The notes beneath the pieces were generated by a model, which ran no database searches, had not been told where the DNA came from, and saw only the letters and a program-made list of their open reading frames with translations. The translations under genes were made by a program, and so were the position numbers. DNA of 64,000 nt from Caproicibacter sp046707225. GTDB lineage: Bacteria; Bacillota; Clostridia; Oscillospirales; Acutalibacteraceae. Every line of letters starts with the position of its first letter. Position 1 is the stretch's first letter. The DNA lies in contig NZ_JBJKOP010000036.1 in assembly GCF_046707225.1 (NCBI RefSeq), positions 186,001 to 250,000 of the forward strand. Direction: 5' to 3'. This document shows, in pieces, positions 52,832 to 61,947 of this stretch.

Positions 52832-54505
52832 TCAGCTTACTGTTGCATAAGTGAAAAGTTTATCACCAAGAGAAGTTGTTACAATACCGGAAATATTTGT
52901 GTTTTGCAGGTACACATCGGTGTAGAAGTAGATCGGCGCAACCGCCGCATCCTGCATCAACAGCTTTTCAGCATCGTGCATCGCCTGCATACGGACCGTT
53001 TGGTCGCCGGTGGACTTTGCTTTGGAAATTAAGGCATCGAAGTTTTTGTTGGACCAGTGCGGATCGTTATTGCCGGAAGTGCTAATGAAAGTATCCAGAT
53101 ACGAAATCGGGTCGATATAGTCGGCCAGCCAGCCGTCGCGCGCAATGTCGTAATTGCCTTTTTGGCGGCTGTCAATAAATACGGCCCATTCCTGCGCCGC
53201 GAGGGTGCAGTTGATGCCGAGTTCTTCTTTCCACATGTTCTGAAGAGCTTCGGCGACTGCCTTATGGGTGGAGTTGTTGTTAAAGGAGTATTCAAAGGAC
53301 GGGAAGCCCTTGCCGTCCGGATATCCGGCTTCGGAGAGGAGCTGCTTTGCCTTTGCTACGTTTGAATCATAGTCGTCATCCTTGACGGAATAGAACCCGC
53401 CGCCAACTGTGCGGAAGTCTTTGGAGGGGTCGGCGTCGCCGATTCCGAGGGAAACAAACGCGTCGGCAGGAGTCTGGCCCTGCTTTGTGATGGTGTTGAT
53501 AATATAGTTTCGGTCGATTGCGAGCGACAACGCTTCGCGGACCTTCTGGTTGTCGAATGGTGCTTTCTTGCAGTTGAACGAGACGTAGTAAGTTCCGAGC
53601 TGGGCCATTGCGTGATAATCTTTAGTCTGAGCCCATTTTGTCTGCTCGGAAACCGGATACGTATCGGCAAACTGCAGCGCGCCGCTCTGGTAAGCCGCCT
53701 GAATCGCGGAGTCATCGTCCATCAGCATGAACTTGATGTTGTCGATTGTGACGGCATCCTTGTTGTAATAGGTGTCGCTTTTTACGTCGACGATGCTTTC
53801 CTTGTGGTTCCAGGCCGTCATCTTATAGGGACCGTTGCCGATATAAGTTTTCGGGTCCTGAGTCCACTTGTCGTTGCCGTCCACGATGTCTTTGCGCAAA
53901 GGGTAGTAAGCCGGACGGGACAGCAGTTCAAGGAAATAAGCGCAGGGAGCGTGCAGCTTGATTTCAAGGGTCTTATCATCCTTGGCGGTAATGCCCAGGC
54001 TAGTAATATCCTTGTTCTTGCCGGTGTAAATATCTGTTGCGTTTTCAACCGGATCCAGCATGTAGGAATACTCAGAAGCAGTCTTCGGGTTAACGCAGCG
54101 CTGCCAGGCATAAACGAAATCCTGAGCCTTGACCGGCTGGCCGTCCTGCCATTTAATATCGTCGCGCAGCGTGACGTTATAGGTCAGTCCGTCGTCGCTC
54201 GCCTTGATATCCTTCGCCTGTCCGTTGACAATTTTTCCGTCTTTATCCCGCTTGGTCAGGCCTTCAAAGCAGTGCTGGATGTAAATGCCGCCGTCGACCG
54301 AGGTGTTCAAATCCGGGTCGATGGAATCCGGTTCCGTACCAACGTTGACCGTCAATGATTTTGATTTTGATGTGGAAGTGGATGCCGTGCCGGACGCCGC
54401 CTGAGAGGCCGCACCGGACGATGCGGACGCACCGCCGCCGCATCCGGTGAACGCCGTCGCGATCATCGCCGCGGCAAGCACCGAACACAATAACTTTCTT
54501 GTCAT
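52832..54505 (-). CDS. oppA: Oligopeptide-binding lipoprotein
   Basis: A 557-residue extracellular binding protein of the SBP_bac_5 family. The ATG at 54505 follows GGAGGGAAA; the longer in-frame start lacks a site. The signal peptide ends in the lipobox FTGC (C22), followed by a Gly/Ser-rich linker. The body has NVGTEPDSIDPDLNTS and other OppA features. It gives peptides to OppBC. It is the last gene of the opp locus, after a 206-base gap from oppF, so it may also have its own promoter. Confidence 0.9.
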   Translation of the reverse strand: MTRKLLCSVLAAAMIATAFTGCGGGASASSGAASQAASGTASTSTSKSKSLTVNVGTEPDSIDPDLNTSVDGGIYIQHCFEGLTKRDKDGKIVNGQAKDIKASDDGLTYNVTLRDDIKWQDGQPVKAQDFVYAWQRCVNPKTASEYSYMLDPVENATDIYTGKNKDITSLGITAKDDKTLEIKLHAPCAYFLELLSRPAYYPLRKDIVDGNDKWTQDPKTYIGNGPYKMTAWNHKESIVDVKSDTYYNKDAVTIDNIKFMLMDDDSAIQAAYQSGALQFADTYPVSEQTKWAQTKDYHAMAQLGTYYVSFNCKKAPFDNQKVREALSLAIDRNYIINTITKQGQTPADAFVSLGIGDADPSKDFRTVGGGFYSVKDDDYDSNVAKAKQLLSEAGYPDGKGFPSFEYSFNNNSTHKAVAEALQNMWKEELGINCTLAAQEWAVFIDSRQKGNYDIARDGWLADYIDPISYLDTFISTSGNNDPHWSNKNFDALISKAKSTGDQTVRMQAMHDAEKLLMQDAAVAPIYFYTDVYLQNTNISGIVTTSLGDKLFTYATVS

Positions 54506-54711
54506 AAACTTTCCCTCCATTTTACAATTTGAAATACGCATTTATGCCAAGTCCTGTTGTGAGAAAACAGTCCGACCTAAAAATAAAACGGTCATAATGA
54601 AAAGGCAAAGTAAGAGAAATTAAAAAGAGAAATTTGCTTTTGGCACTGTGAAAGTCAATCCTTTGCCTATGGCGGATTGTCTGATCATCCCAAACAAGAC
54701 TGAATGCCCAT

Positions 54712-55680
54712 TTAGATTTCCTGAATTCTATGGCACGCGGCAAAGTGGCCGGGTTCATACTCCTTCATTTCGGGAACCGCCTCGGCACATTTCGGAACCG
54801 CATAGGGACACCGGGTGCGGAAGCGGCAGCCGGTCGGCGGATGAAGCGGACTAGGAATGTCGCCCTCCAGCACAATCCTCTGCTTTTCGCGGCTCGATTT
54901 CGGATCCGGAACCGGGATTGCCGAAAGAAGGCTTTTTGTATACGGGTGAAGCGGGTTTGAATAGAGAGTCTCGCTGTCTGTCAGCTCCACCAATTTGCCA
55001 AGGTACATTACGCCGATGCGGTTGCTGATGTGTTTGACTACGGCAAGATCATGCGCGATGAAAAGATAAGTCAGACCCAGCTCTTGCTGAAGATCCTCAA
55101 ACATATTAATCACCTGCGCCTGAATCGAGACATCCAGCGCGGAGATCGGCTCATCGCAGACGATAAATTCAGGGTTCACCGCGAGCGCTCGCGCAATGCC
55201 GATCCTCTGGCGCTGACCGCCGGAAAATTCATGAGGATAGCGGTTTGCGTGCTCGCTGTTCAGCCCGACGCGGTTGAGCAGAGCCAGAATCTTTTCCTTG
55301 CGCTCGGCTTTTGAAGACGCAAGATTGTGAATGTCGATTGCCTCGCCGACAATGTCGCCGACCGTCATGCGGGCGTCCAGAGAAGCGTAGGGATCCTGAA
55401 ACACAATCTGCATCTTCCTGCGGTACGGCTTGAAATCAACGTGCGTTACATCGACGCCGTCGTAAATGATTTTTCCGGCAGTCGGTTCATAAAGCCTTAA
55501 AATCGTACGTCCCGTCGTTGTTTTGCCGCATCCGCTTTCACCAACCAGGCCTAATGTTTCGCCGCGGTTGATAAAAAAGCTGACGTCGTCAACCGCCTGT
55601 ACATAGCCTTTGCTGAAAGCACCTGTTTTAACAGGAAAGTATTGTTTCAAATTTTGTATTTCCAGCAATTTATCACTCAT
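54712..55680 (-). CDS. oppF: Oligopeptide ABC transporter ATP-binding protein OppF
   Basis: A 322-residue ATPase: Walker A GESGCGKTT (about residues 44-52), FSGGQRQRIGIARAL, Walker B FIVCDEPISALD. The C-terminal oligopeptide/dipeptide domain has PPTGCRFRTRCPYAVPKC with a conserved cysteine set that often binds an iron-sulfur cluster in this family. It forms a heterodimer with OppD and overlaps oppD by eight bases. Confidence 0.93.
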   Translation of the reverse strand: MSDKLLEIQNLKQYFPVKTGAFSKGYVQAVDDVSFFINRGETLGLVGESGCGKTTTGRTILRLYEPTAGKIIYDGVDVTHVDFKPYRRKMQIVFQDPYASLDARMTVGDIVGEAIDIHNLASSKAERKEKILALLNRVGLNSEHANRYPHEFSGGQRQRIGIARALAVNPEFIVCDEPISALDVSIQAQVINMFEDLQQELGLTYLFIAHDLAVVKHISNRIGVMYLGKLVELTDSETLYSNPLHPYTKSLLSAIPVPDPKSSREKQRIVLEGDIPSPLHPPTGCRFRTRCPYAVPKCAEAVPEMKEYEPGHFAACHRIQEI

Positions 55681-56689
55681 CGCCGCTCGCTCCTTCCTGT
55701 TTTTCCAGCAGCGCTTTCTGATTCAGCCAGCAGGCGCTTTTATGGGTTTCAGAATGCTGTATGAATTCCGGCATTTGTCTGAGACAAATCTTCATGCAGG
55801 ATTCACAGCGGGGGGCGAACGGGCACCCCGCGGGAGGATTGAGCAAATCGACCGGCGTCCCCTCAATGGGAATCAACCGTTCGTGTGTTGTCTCGTTAAT
55901 CTTTGGAATCGAGCGGAGCAGGCCGTTGGTATAGCAGTGCTTCGGTTCATAAAAAATTTCGTCGGTAGTGCCAATTTCAACAATTTTACCGGCGTACATG
56001 ACCGCAATTCGGTCGCATACATCGGAAACGACGCCGAGGTCGTGCGTTATCAGCATCACGGACATTCCGATTTTCTTTTTCAGGTCGACCATCAACTCCA
56101 TGATCTGAGCCTGAATGGTAACGTCCAACGCTGTGGTCGGTTCATCCGCAATCAGCAGCTTTGGCTCGCAGGCAAGCGCCATGGCAATCATGACGCGCTG
56201 GCGCATACCGCCGGAAAATTCATGAGGATATTGCTTCAGCCGTTTTTCCGGCTCATTGACGCCGACCAGAGTCAGCAGTTCAATCGCCCGCTGGCGGCGT
56301 TGCGCCCGGTTTTTATTGGTGTGCAGCCGAAGCATTTCTTCCAGCTGATTTCCGATGGTAAAAACAGGATTCAGCGAAGTCATCGGGTCCTGGAAAATCA
56401 GACTGACTTCTTTTCCGCGGATTTTGCGAAATTCCTTTTCGGGGAGCTTTTCAATCTGATGGCCGTTAAAGTTTACACTGCCGCCCACAATTCTGCCCGG
56501 GCGGTCGACCAGACCTGTCAGAGTATACGCGGAAACGCTTTTACCGCTTCCGGATTCACCGACAATGCCCAGAACCTCGCCGTAATCCATCGTATAAGTT
56601 ACCCCGTTTACCGCTTTGACTTCACCGGCATGGGTGAAAAAAGATACTTTTAAATCATTAATATCAAGCAAATGTTCTTGTTTCATCAT
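55673..56689 (-). CDS. oppD: Oligopeptide ABC transporter ATP-binding protein OppD
   Basis: A 338-residue ATPase: Walker A GESGSGKSV (about residues 42-50), FSGGMRQRVMIAMAL, Walker B LLIADEPTTALD, and C-terminal PPAGCPFAPRCESCMKIC. It overlaps oppC at its start by four bases and oppF at its end. Two adjacent ATGs are possible starts (56689 and 56686). Confidence 0.93.
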   Translation of the reverse strand: MMKQEHLLDINDLKVSFFTHAGEVKAVNGVTYTMDYGEVLGIVGESGSGKSVSAYTLTGLVDRPGRIVGGSVNFNGHQIEKLPEKEFRKIRGKEVSLIFQDPMTSLNPVFTIGNQLEEMLRLHTNKNRAQRRQRAIELLTLVGVNEPEKRLKQYPHEFSGGMRQRVMIAMALACEPKLLIADEPTTALDVTIQAQIMELMVDLKKKIGMSVMLITHDLGVVSDVCDRIAVMYAGKIVEIGTTDEIFYEPKHCYTNGLLRSIPKINETTHERLIPIEGTPVDLLNPPAGCPFAPRCESCMKICLRQMPEFIQHSETHKSACWLNQKALLEKQEGASGDE

Positions 56690-57747
56690 TTATTCTCCTT
56701 CAGTTTTGGATCAAACGCATCCCGCAGGCCGTCGCCGAACAGATTGAAGGAGAGAATAACCAAACTGATGGCAACCGCCGGCGCCACAAGCAGGTACGTG
56801 TACGATTCCATGCCGCCGATGGCATCGGAAGCAAGGGAACCAAGGCTTGCCATGGGGTTCATAACGCCGAGTCCAAGGAAGCTTAGGAATGCCTCCGTAA
56901 AAATCGCTCTTGGAATTTCCAGTGTCGCGGTAACAATCAGAACGCTGATACAGTTTGGAATTAAGTGCTTCATAATGATTCGGCTGCTAGAGGCGCCAAG
57001 CGCGTGAGCAGCCGTTACAAACTCCTGCTCTTTCAGAGCCATGATCTGCCCGCGGATGATCCTTGCCATGTTGGTCCAGTACAACAGACTGAATGTTAAA
57101 AAGATACTGACCATCGGTACGCCCATTGCCTGCAGCCAGCCAAGCGACGGATGAGTGTCGAACAAATTGGTCAGCGGTGCTTTCAGCGTAACCTGAAGGA
57201 GGATAATCGTCAGCATATCCGGAATCGAATAAATGACGTCGACAATTCTCATCATGACCAGGTCGACCACGCCGCCGAAAAAGCCGGAAATCGCACCATA
57301 GACAGTCCCGATCAGCAAAACCAGCATGCTGGCGATGATTCCGACCAGCAGCGAAATTCTGGTGCCCATCATCAGCCGGATCACCATGTCGCGGCCGTGC
57401 ATATCCGTACCCAGAACATGAGGGAAAACGCTTTGCCCCGCCGCAATAGCTTTTAACTCTTTTGCGGAATACTGCATGGGGTGCAGAAATTCACTTCCGC
57501 GAATTTGCTGGTCGTAAGTGTAAGGATAAAACGAGGGAGCGACAAAAGCGAAAAGAATCGCGATAATAATCACAACGAAAGCAGCCATTGCCACCTTATT
57601 ATGTGTCAGCCTGCGCCATGCATCCTTCCAGAATGTCGTGCTCTCTCTCATAATAATCAGTTGCTGTTTTTCCTCATCCGCCGCGGGAAGAAAATCCTCC
57701 GCGTTCAAATGAAGGGAAAACGGGTTTTTAAAAGCTTCCATTTCCAT
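56686..57747 (-). CDS. oppC: Oligopeptide ABC transporter permease OppC
   Basis: A 353-residue membrane protein with a long cytoplasmic N-terminus (about 50 residues) before the first helix (about 54-74), then five more helices; the EAA-like loop is TAAHALGASSSRIIMKHLIPN. It pairs with OppB to form the peptide channel. GGGGAGG precedes the first ATG at short distance, and a second ATG two codons later would have better spacing. Confidence 0.92.
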   Translation of the reverse strand: MEMEAFKNPFSLHLNAEDFLPAADEEKQQLIIMRESTTFWKDAWRRLTHNKVAMAAFVVIIIAILFAFVAPSFYPYTYDQQIRGSEFLHPMQYSAKELKAIAAGQSVFPHVLGTDMHGRDMVIRLMMGTRISLLVGIIASMLVLLIGTVYGAISGFFGGVVDLVMMRIVDVIYSIPDMLTIILLQVTLKAPLTNLFDTHPSLGWLQAMGVPMVSIFLTFSLLYWTNMARIIRGQIMALKEQEFVTAAHALGASSSRIIMKHLIPNCISVLIVTATLEIPRAIFTEAFLSFLGLGVMNPMASLGSLASDAIGGMESYTYLLVAPAVAISLVILSFNLFGDGLRDAFDPKLKENK

Positions 57748-57756
57748 GTCCTCCCC

Positions 57757-58674
57757 TTATTGAAGTGTAATGCGCGGATCAATCAGTTTGTAACTAATAT
57801 CCACCACTAAGTTCATCAAGACAATGAGGACGGCAAGAAAAATGGTCGTGCTCATTACCAACGGATAATCGCGGGCAGTGATGCACTGAATAAATTCACG
57901 CCCAAGTCCGGGAATATTAAATACGGTTTCTACGACGAAACTGCCTGTCACCGTATAAGCGATCATTGGGCCAAGGTAGGTAATAACCGGAAGTACTGCG
58001 TTGCGCAGGGCATGTTTAAAAAGCAGAAGGGACTTTCCGACGCCCTTTGATTTTGCCGTACGGATATAGTCCTGATCCAGCGCGTCCAGCATGCCGGAAC
58101 GCATCAGTCTTGTAATATATGACATCGGATAAAATGCAAGGGTGGCACACGGCATGACAAAGGCTGCGACAGAATGCAGACCCATGGTCGGCAGCCAGCG
58201 AAGCTTTACCCCGAAAACCAGCATTAGAAAAGCAGCCATGACAAAACTTGGAACCGCAATTCCGAGCGTTGAGACTACCATAAGCAGTCGGTCCCAGAAT
58301 CGACCTCTGTTGAGCGCCGAAACAGAGCCCATAAAGACCCCCAGAATGACCGCAACCAAAATGGAAATGCCGCCAAGCTTAGCCGAAATCGGGAAGGCCG
58401 AGAAGATAATATCATCTGCGGAACGGCCTTTTTGTTTTAACGAGTCCCCTAAATCGCCCGTGACCAGCTTTCCCATGTAAGTCAGATACTGCTGGGGAAG
58501 AGGCTTGTCAAGTCCATATTTTACGTTCAGTGCCTTTACGGTTTCCGGCGGAATATTCTTTTCACTCAGAAATGGCCCGCCCGGTATCAAATTCATCAAA
58601 GTAAATGTGATGATAGATATGAACAAAATTGTTAGTAAGGCATAACCGATTCGTTTAATGGCATATGCTCCCAA
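57757..58674 (-). CDS. oppB: Oligopeptide ABC transporter permease OppB
   Basis: A 305-residue membrane protein with the typical start YAIKRIGYALLTILFIS, six predicted helices and the loop YIRTAKSKGVGKSLLLFKHA. It starts with TTG, about eight bases after AAGGGGG. It is the first gene of the opp operon (B-C-D-F-A). Upstream lies a long AT-rich region with direct and inverted repeats that probably hold its control sites. Confidence 0.92.
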   Translation of the reverse strand: MGAYAIKRIGYALLTILFISIITFTLMNLIPGGPFLSEKNIPPETVKALNVKYGLDKPLPQQYLTYMGKLVTGDLGDSLKQKGRSADDIIFSAFPISAKLGGISILVAVILGVFMGSVSALNRGRFWDRLLMVVSTLGIAVPSFVMAAFLMLVFGVKLRWLPTMGLHSVAAFVMPCATLAFYPMSYITRLMRSGMLDALDQDYIRTAKSKGVGKSLLLFKHALRNAVLPVITYLGPMIAYTVTGSFVVETVFNIPGLGREFIQCITARDYPLVMSTTIFLAVLIVLMNLVVDISYKLIDPRITLQ

Positions 58675-58749
58675 AATAATATCCCCCTTTTTTCCTTTTA
58701 TTTATTAGAAACGGCAGGTACATTCCTCGTTGAATGCGCCCGCCGCTTT

Positions 58750-58808
58750 AATAAATCTTCATTGCTAGAATATTGCAGTAATTAATAAATATTCATCGCT
58801 AGAATTTT
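58750..58808. repeat. Imperfect direct repeat upstream of oppB
   Basis: Two 25-base copies at 58750-58774 and 58784-58808 (core ATTGCTAGAAT / ATCGCTAGAAT) differ at three positions and are 34 bases apart, start to start. They lie 76-134 bases upstream of the oppB start codon. Confidence 0.7.
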
Positions 58809-58862
58809 TATAAAAACGCACCGAAAATGCCCGATGTGTGAATTTTTCGAGCATGTCGAATG

Positions 58863-58893
58863 CATTATGTGCATAATGTAACGGCCAACCGTT
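58863..58893. promoter_or_regulatory. Two short palindromes upstream of oppB
   Basis: CATTATG-TG-CATAATG (58863-58878) and AACGG-CCAA-CCGTT (58880-58893) are perfect inverted repeats side by side; possible operators. Confidence 0.4.
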
Positions 58894-59467
58894 CCAAATG
58901 TATGAGAACTGACATTTTAAGTCGCAATAGGCAAGATATCTAATTTTAGCTTCAATACTAATGTACGGAATTGCTTGGCTACTGAAAACCCATACCGTTA
59001 TGCTTCTTTTAGAGAGGGTAAATTCCCTCCGGTCTTTTGATCACTTTCCAGGTTTAATTAAGTAATTTGATTCTTTGAATCTTACCGAATTCACTTCATG
59101 AAAGTTTAAAAATGCCTGATGCTAAAAGCAATTTATGAATTTAAATAAAAGTATAGTTTAACATCCTTTGATTGTCAAGGAGAAATTCAAACCAAAACCG
59201 CCTTCATATTGTCCCATTTTGAATAATTTCAGCAAGAATGAAAGAATATTCAATGATCGCTGGAAGTTTTAAACAGTCGTTTTACAAAGCGGCTAAGATT
59301 TTATTTTGCTGGAAAAAGAAAAGCCTATCGCCTTTGCGATTAAATGGGCGTTTATTTTATGTTCATGATCAGAAGAAGTTTGAACATGGCAATGTATTCC
59401 AAAAAAATCTGAATATATCAAAAACATTTATTAAATTTGCAGTGTATAAACTTTAATAAAAATTAAA

Positions 59468-59496
59468 TTGACAGAAAACTTGGAAAAAGATATAAT
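59468..59496 (+). promoter_or_regulatory. Consensus promoter of the thiamine operon
   Basis: TTGACA (59468-59473), 17-base spacer, TATAAT (59491-59496): a perfect sigma-A promoter, starting just before the first riboswitch. Confidence 0.93.
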
Positions 59497-59506
59497 AAAT
59501 TGAAAA

Positions 59507-59584
59507 CGGGGGAACTCATCCGAGTTGAGAAGGTAAAACCTGACCCTTTGAACCTGTCGGTTAACACCGGAGTAGGGAACGTGA
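59507..59584 (+). ncRNA. TPP riboswitch 1 (THI element)
   Basis: Carries the conserved THI-box features in order: GGGGGAACTC/GAGTT (P1-P2 side), TTGAGAAGG, ACCCTTTGAACCTG and the closing GTAGGGAAC. It binds thiamine pyrophosphate. A terminator follows at 59598. Expression is thus attenuated when TPP is plentiful. The 37-base core GAGTTGAG...CCTGTC is identical in riboswitch 2. Confidence 0.93.
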
Positions 59585-59597
59585 AATTGTTTGATCG

Positions 59598-59627
59598 GCG
59601 TTCGCCTCTTTTGGCGGGCGCTTTTTT
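59598..59627 (+). terminator. Expression-platform terminator of TPP riboswitch 1
   Basis: GCGTTCGCC pairs with GGCGGGCGC (two G-U pairs, 6-base loop), followed by TTTTTT. Confidence 0.88.
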
Positions 59628-59638
59628 AATTGAATATC

Positions 59639-59720
59639 GCGGGGGGACTCATTTCGAGTTGAGAAGGTAAAACCTGACCCTTTGAACCTGTCAGTTAACG
59701 CTGTTGTAGGGAGCAAGGAG
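59639..59720 (+). ncRNA. TPP riboswitch 2 (THI element)
   Basis: A second complete TPP aptamer 130 bases after the first: GGGGGGACTC, GAGTTGAGAAGG, ACCCTTTGAACCTG, GTTAACGCTG and GTAGGGAGC. Its core is identical to that of the first copy over 37 bases, while the P1 and P3-side stems differ. It has its own terminator, so the thi operon is guarded by two switches in series. Confidence 0.92.
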
Positions 59721-59757
59721 AAAATAACCCGCCGGTTTCGGTGGGTTATTTTTGTTT
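59721..59757 (+). terminator. Expression-platform terminator of TPP riboswitch 2
   Basis: AATAACCCGCC pairs with GGTGGGTTATT (one G-U pair), loop GGTTTC, then TTTGTTTG. It ends 66 bases ahead of thiD. Confidence 0.88.
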
Positions 59758-59823
59758 GACGGAAACCCGTTTTTTAAACCCAGAATCCAAATTTAGACGT
59801 GATTAGGAAAAGGAGGGAACCGA

Positions 59824-60618
59824 ATGAAAAATCTTCTGACGATAGCGGGCTCCGATTGCAGCGGTGGAGCCGGAATACAGGCGGATCTGAAAACCTTTGC
59901 CGCGCACGGTACGTTTGGTATGAGCGTAATTGTGTCCGTCGTCGCGGAAAATACGGAGCGTGTGATTTCGATCTGCGACATGGCGCCGTCCACGGTTGCA
60001 GACCAGATTGACGCAGTATTTGAGGATATTGCGGTTGACGGCGTAAAAATCGGGATGCTTTCCGGCTCGGAGCAGATGCGTACTGTCGCGCGGAAGCTGA
60101 AGCAATACCGGCCGCGCGGGGTGGTTGTCGACCCTGTGATGCTGGCAAAAGGAGGCTGTGCCCTGATGCAGCCGGAGGCGCTCCGGACCCTGAAAGAGGA
60201 GATTCTTCCTCTGGCCTGCGTTTTGACGCCGAATATACCGGAAGCGGAGGCCATGATCGGAAGGAAAATTGTTTCACCGGAGGATCGCCGTGCTGCCGCA
60301 AAGCTGATGTTTCAAATGGGCGCGGAAAATATCCTGATGAAAGGGGGGCATCTTTCCGGTGAAGCGGAGGACCTGCTGTTTGACGGCAGTCGGTTTTACA
60401 CCTTTACACACAAAAGAATCGAAACAAAAAACACGCACGGCACGGGATGCACGCTGTCCTCCGCCATAGCGGCCAATCTGGCGCTGGGCCAAAACGTACC
60501 GGAAGCGGTCCGCGCGGCGAAGGAATATGTGACCGGGGCGATCGAGCATGCGCTGTCGATTGGAAAAGGCCACGGACCAACCAATCATTTTTACTTCATG
60601 AAAGGGATCAGAGAATGA
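59824..60618 (+). CDS. thiD: Hydroxymethylpyrimidine/phosphomethylpyrimidine kinase
   Basis: A 264-residue ribokinase-fold enzyme that phosphorylates HMP and HMP-P in thiamine synthesis. Substrate-binding GSDCSGGAGIQADLK lies near residues 9-23 and the anion-hole/catalytic HGTGCTLSSAI near 207. AGGAGGG precedes the ATG. It is the first gene after the two riboswitches and overlaps thiC by four bases. Confidence 0.95.
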   Translation: MKNLLTIAGSDCSGGAGIQADLKTFAAHGTFGMSVIVSVVAENTERVISICDMAPSTVADQIDAVFEDIAVDGVKIGMLSGSEQMRTVARKLKQYRPRGVVVDPVMLAKGGCALMQPEALRTLKEEILPLACVLTPNIPEAEAMIGRKIVSPEDRRAAAKLMFQMGAENILMKGGHLSGEAEDLLFDGSRFYTFTHKRIETKNTHGTGCTLSSAIAANLALGQNVPEAVRAAKEYVTGAIEHALSIGKGHGPTNHFYFMKGIRE

Positions 60619-61928
60619 GAGATTACAAAACACAGATGGAAGCAGCCAAAAAAGGAATTATAACGAAAGAATTAAAAACGGTCGCCGAAAAAGAGAACCT
60701 GGAACCGGAAAAACTTTTGGCAAAGGTCGCTTCGGGACGCGTTGTGATTCCGGCGAATATCGGCCATACGGCGCTTTCCCCGGAAGGAGTCGGGGAGGGG
60801 CTTTCGACAAAAATCAATGTAAATCTTGGAGTTTCGGGCGACTGCAAAAATTACGCGGTTGAACTGCAAAAAGCGGAGCTTGCGGCCCGGTTCGGCGCTC
60901 AGGCGATCATGGACTTGAGCAATTACGGAAAAACCCGGGAATTCCGCCGGAAGCTGATTGCGGAGTCCCCGGCGATGATCGGCACGGTTCCCGTTTATGA
61001 CGCGGTCGGATACCTTGAAAAGGACCTGTTGGAAATCACCGCTCAGGATTTTTTGAAAGTGGTTGAGGCGCACGCAAAGGAGGGCGTGGATTTCATGACG
61101 ATTCATGCCGGCATCAACCGGCGGGCGGTCGAATCGTTCCGCAGGCAGGGGAGAAAGATGAATATTGTTTCCCGGGGCGGTTCGCTGCTCTTCGCGTGGA
61201 TGAAAATGACGGGAAATGAAAATCCGTTTTTTGAATATTATGACGAGGTTCTTGATATCCTGCGCGAATACGATGTGACGATCTCACTCGGTGACGCGTT
61301 AAGGCCGGGCTGCCTGGATGACAGCACCGACGCCGGGCAGATCGCCGAACTGATTGAAATCGGCCATTTGACCGAGCGTGCCTGGGAAAAGGACGTACAG
61401 GTGCTTGTGGAAGGCCCGGGCCACATGGCCATCAACGAAATCGCCGCCAACATGGCGCTGGAAAAACGCCTGTGCCACGGTGCGCCGTTCTATGTTCTCG
61501 GGCCGTTGGTAACGGATATCGCACCCGGCTACGACCACATTACGGCGGCGATCGGGGGGGCGATCGCCGCTTGCGCGGGTGCTGATTTTCTCTGTTATGT
61601 GACTCCGGCGGAACACTTGCGCCTGCCGGATCTGGACGATGTGAAAGAGGGAATCGTCGCAAGTCTGATCGCGGCGCACGCCGCGGATGTTGCAAAGGGA
61701 ATCCCCAACGCGCGGGAGCGCGACAGTCAAATGGCAATGGCACGAAAGAATATGGACTGGGATGAGATTTTCCGTATTGCAATCGACGGCGAGAAAGCAA
61801 AGCGGTATTTTGAAAGCACACCGCCCGCCGACCGTCATACCTGCTCCATGTGCGGCAAAATGTGCGCCGTACGGACCACTAATCTAATCCTTGACGGGCA
61901 GAAAGTGGAATTTTGTTCCGAGAAATAA
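60615..61928 (+). CDS. thiC: Phosphomethylpyrimidine synthase
   Basis: A 437-residue radical-SAM-type enzyme that rearranges aminoimidazole ribotide to HMP-P. The Clostridia-type short form lacks the N-terminal extension. The body has NLGVSGDCKNY and GPGHMAINEIAANM; the C-terminal cluster-binding cysteines are in CSMCGKMCAVR, spacing CX2CX3C, one residue shorter between the second and third cysteine than the classical CX2CX4C. The start overlaps thiD (ATGA). All of the substrate-binding core is present. Confidence 0.94.
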   Translation: MRDYKTQMEAAKKGIITKELKTVAEKENLEPEKLLAKVASGRVVIPANIGHTALSPEGVGEGLSTKINVNLGVSGDCKNYAVELQKAELAARFGAQAIMDLSNYGKTREFRRKLIAESPAMIGTVPVYDAVGYLEKDLLEITAQDFLKVVEAHAKEGVDFMTIHAGINRRAVESFRRQGRKMNIVSRGGSLLFAWMKMTGNENPFFEYYDEVLDILREYDVTISLGDALRPGCLDDSTDAGQIAELIEIGHLTERAWEKDVQVLVEGPGHMAINEIAANMALEKRLCHGAPFYVLGPLVTDIAPGYDHITAAIGGAIAACAGADFLCYVTPAEHLRLPDLDDVKEGIVASLIAAHAADVAKGIPNARERDSQMAMARKNMDWDEIFRIAIDGEKAKRYFESTPPADRHTCSMCGKMCAVRTTNLILDGQKVEFCSEK

Positions 61929-61947
61929 AACAGAGGAAGGTAACGTA

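Larger units (their letters stand above)
58675..59467. other. 793-base AT-rich intergenic region between opp and thi operons
   Basis: Divergent control region. No convincing gene: a 72-codon frame at 59238-59456 has no ribosome site and no family look. It holds a 25-base direct repeat (58750-58808), two short palindromes (58863-58878 and 58880-58893) and a GAGGG/CCCTC hairpin near 59015-59032. No clear -35/-10 pair for oppB was found. Confidence 0.55.

Noticed and set aside
59238..59456. 72-codon plus-strand open frame between opp and thi
   Set aside because: No ribosome binding site, low-complexity Lys/Phe-rich product in AT-rich DNA, no recognisable family.
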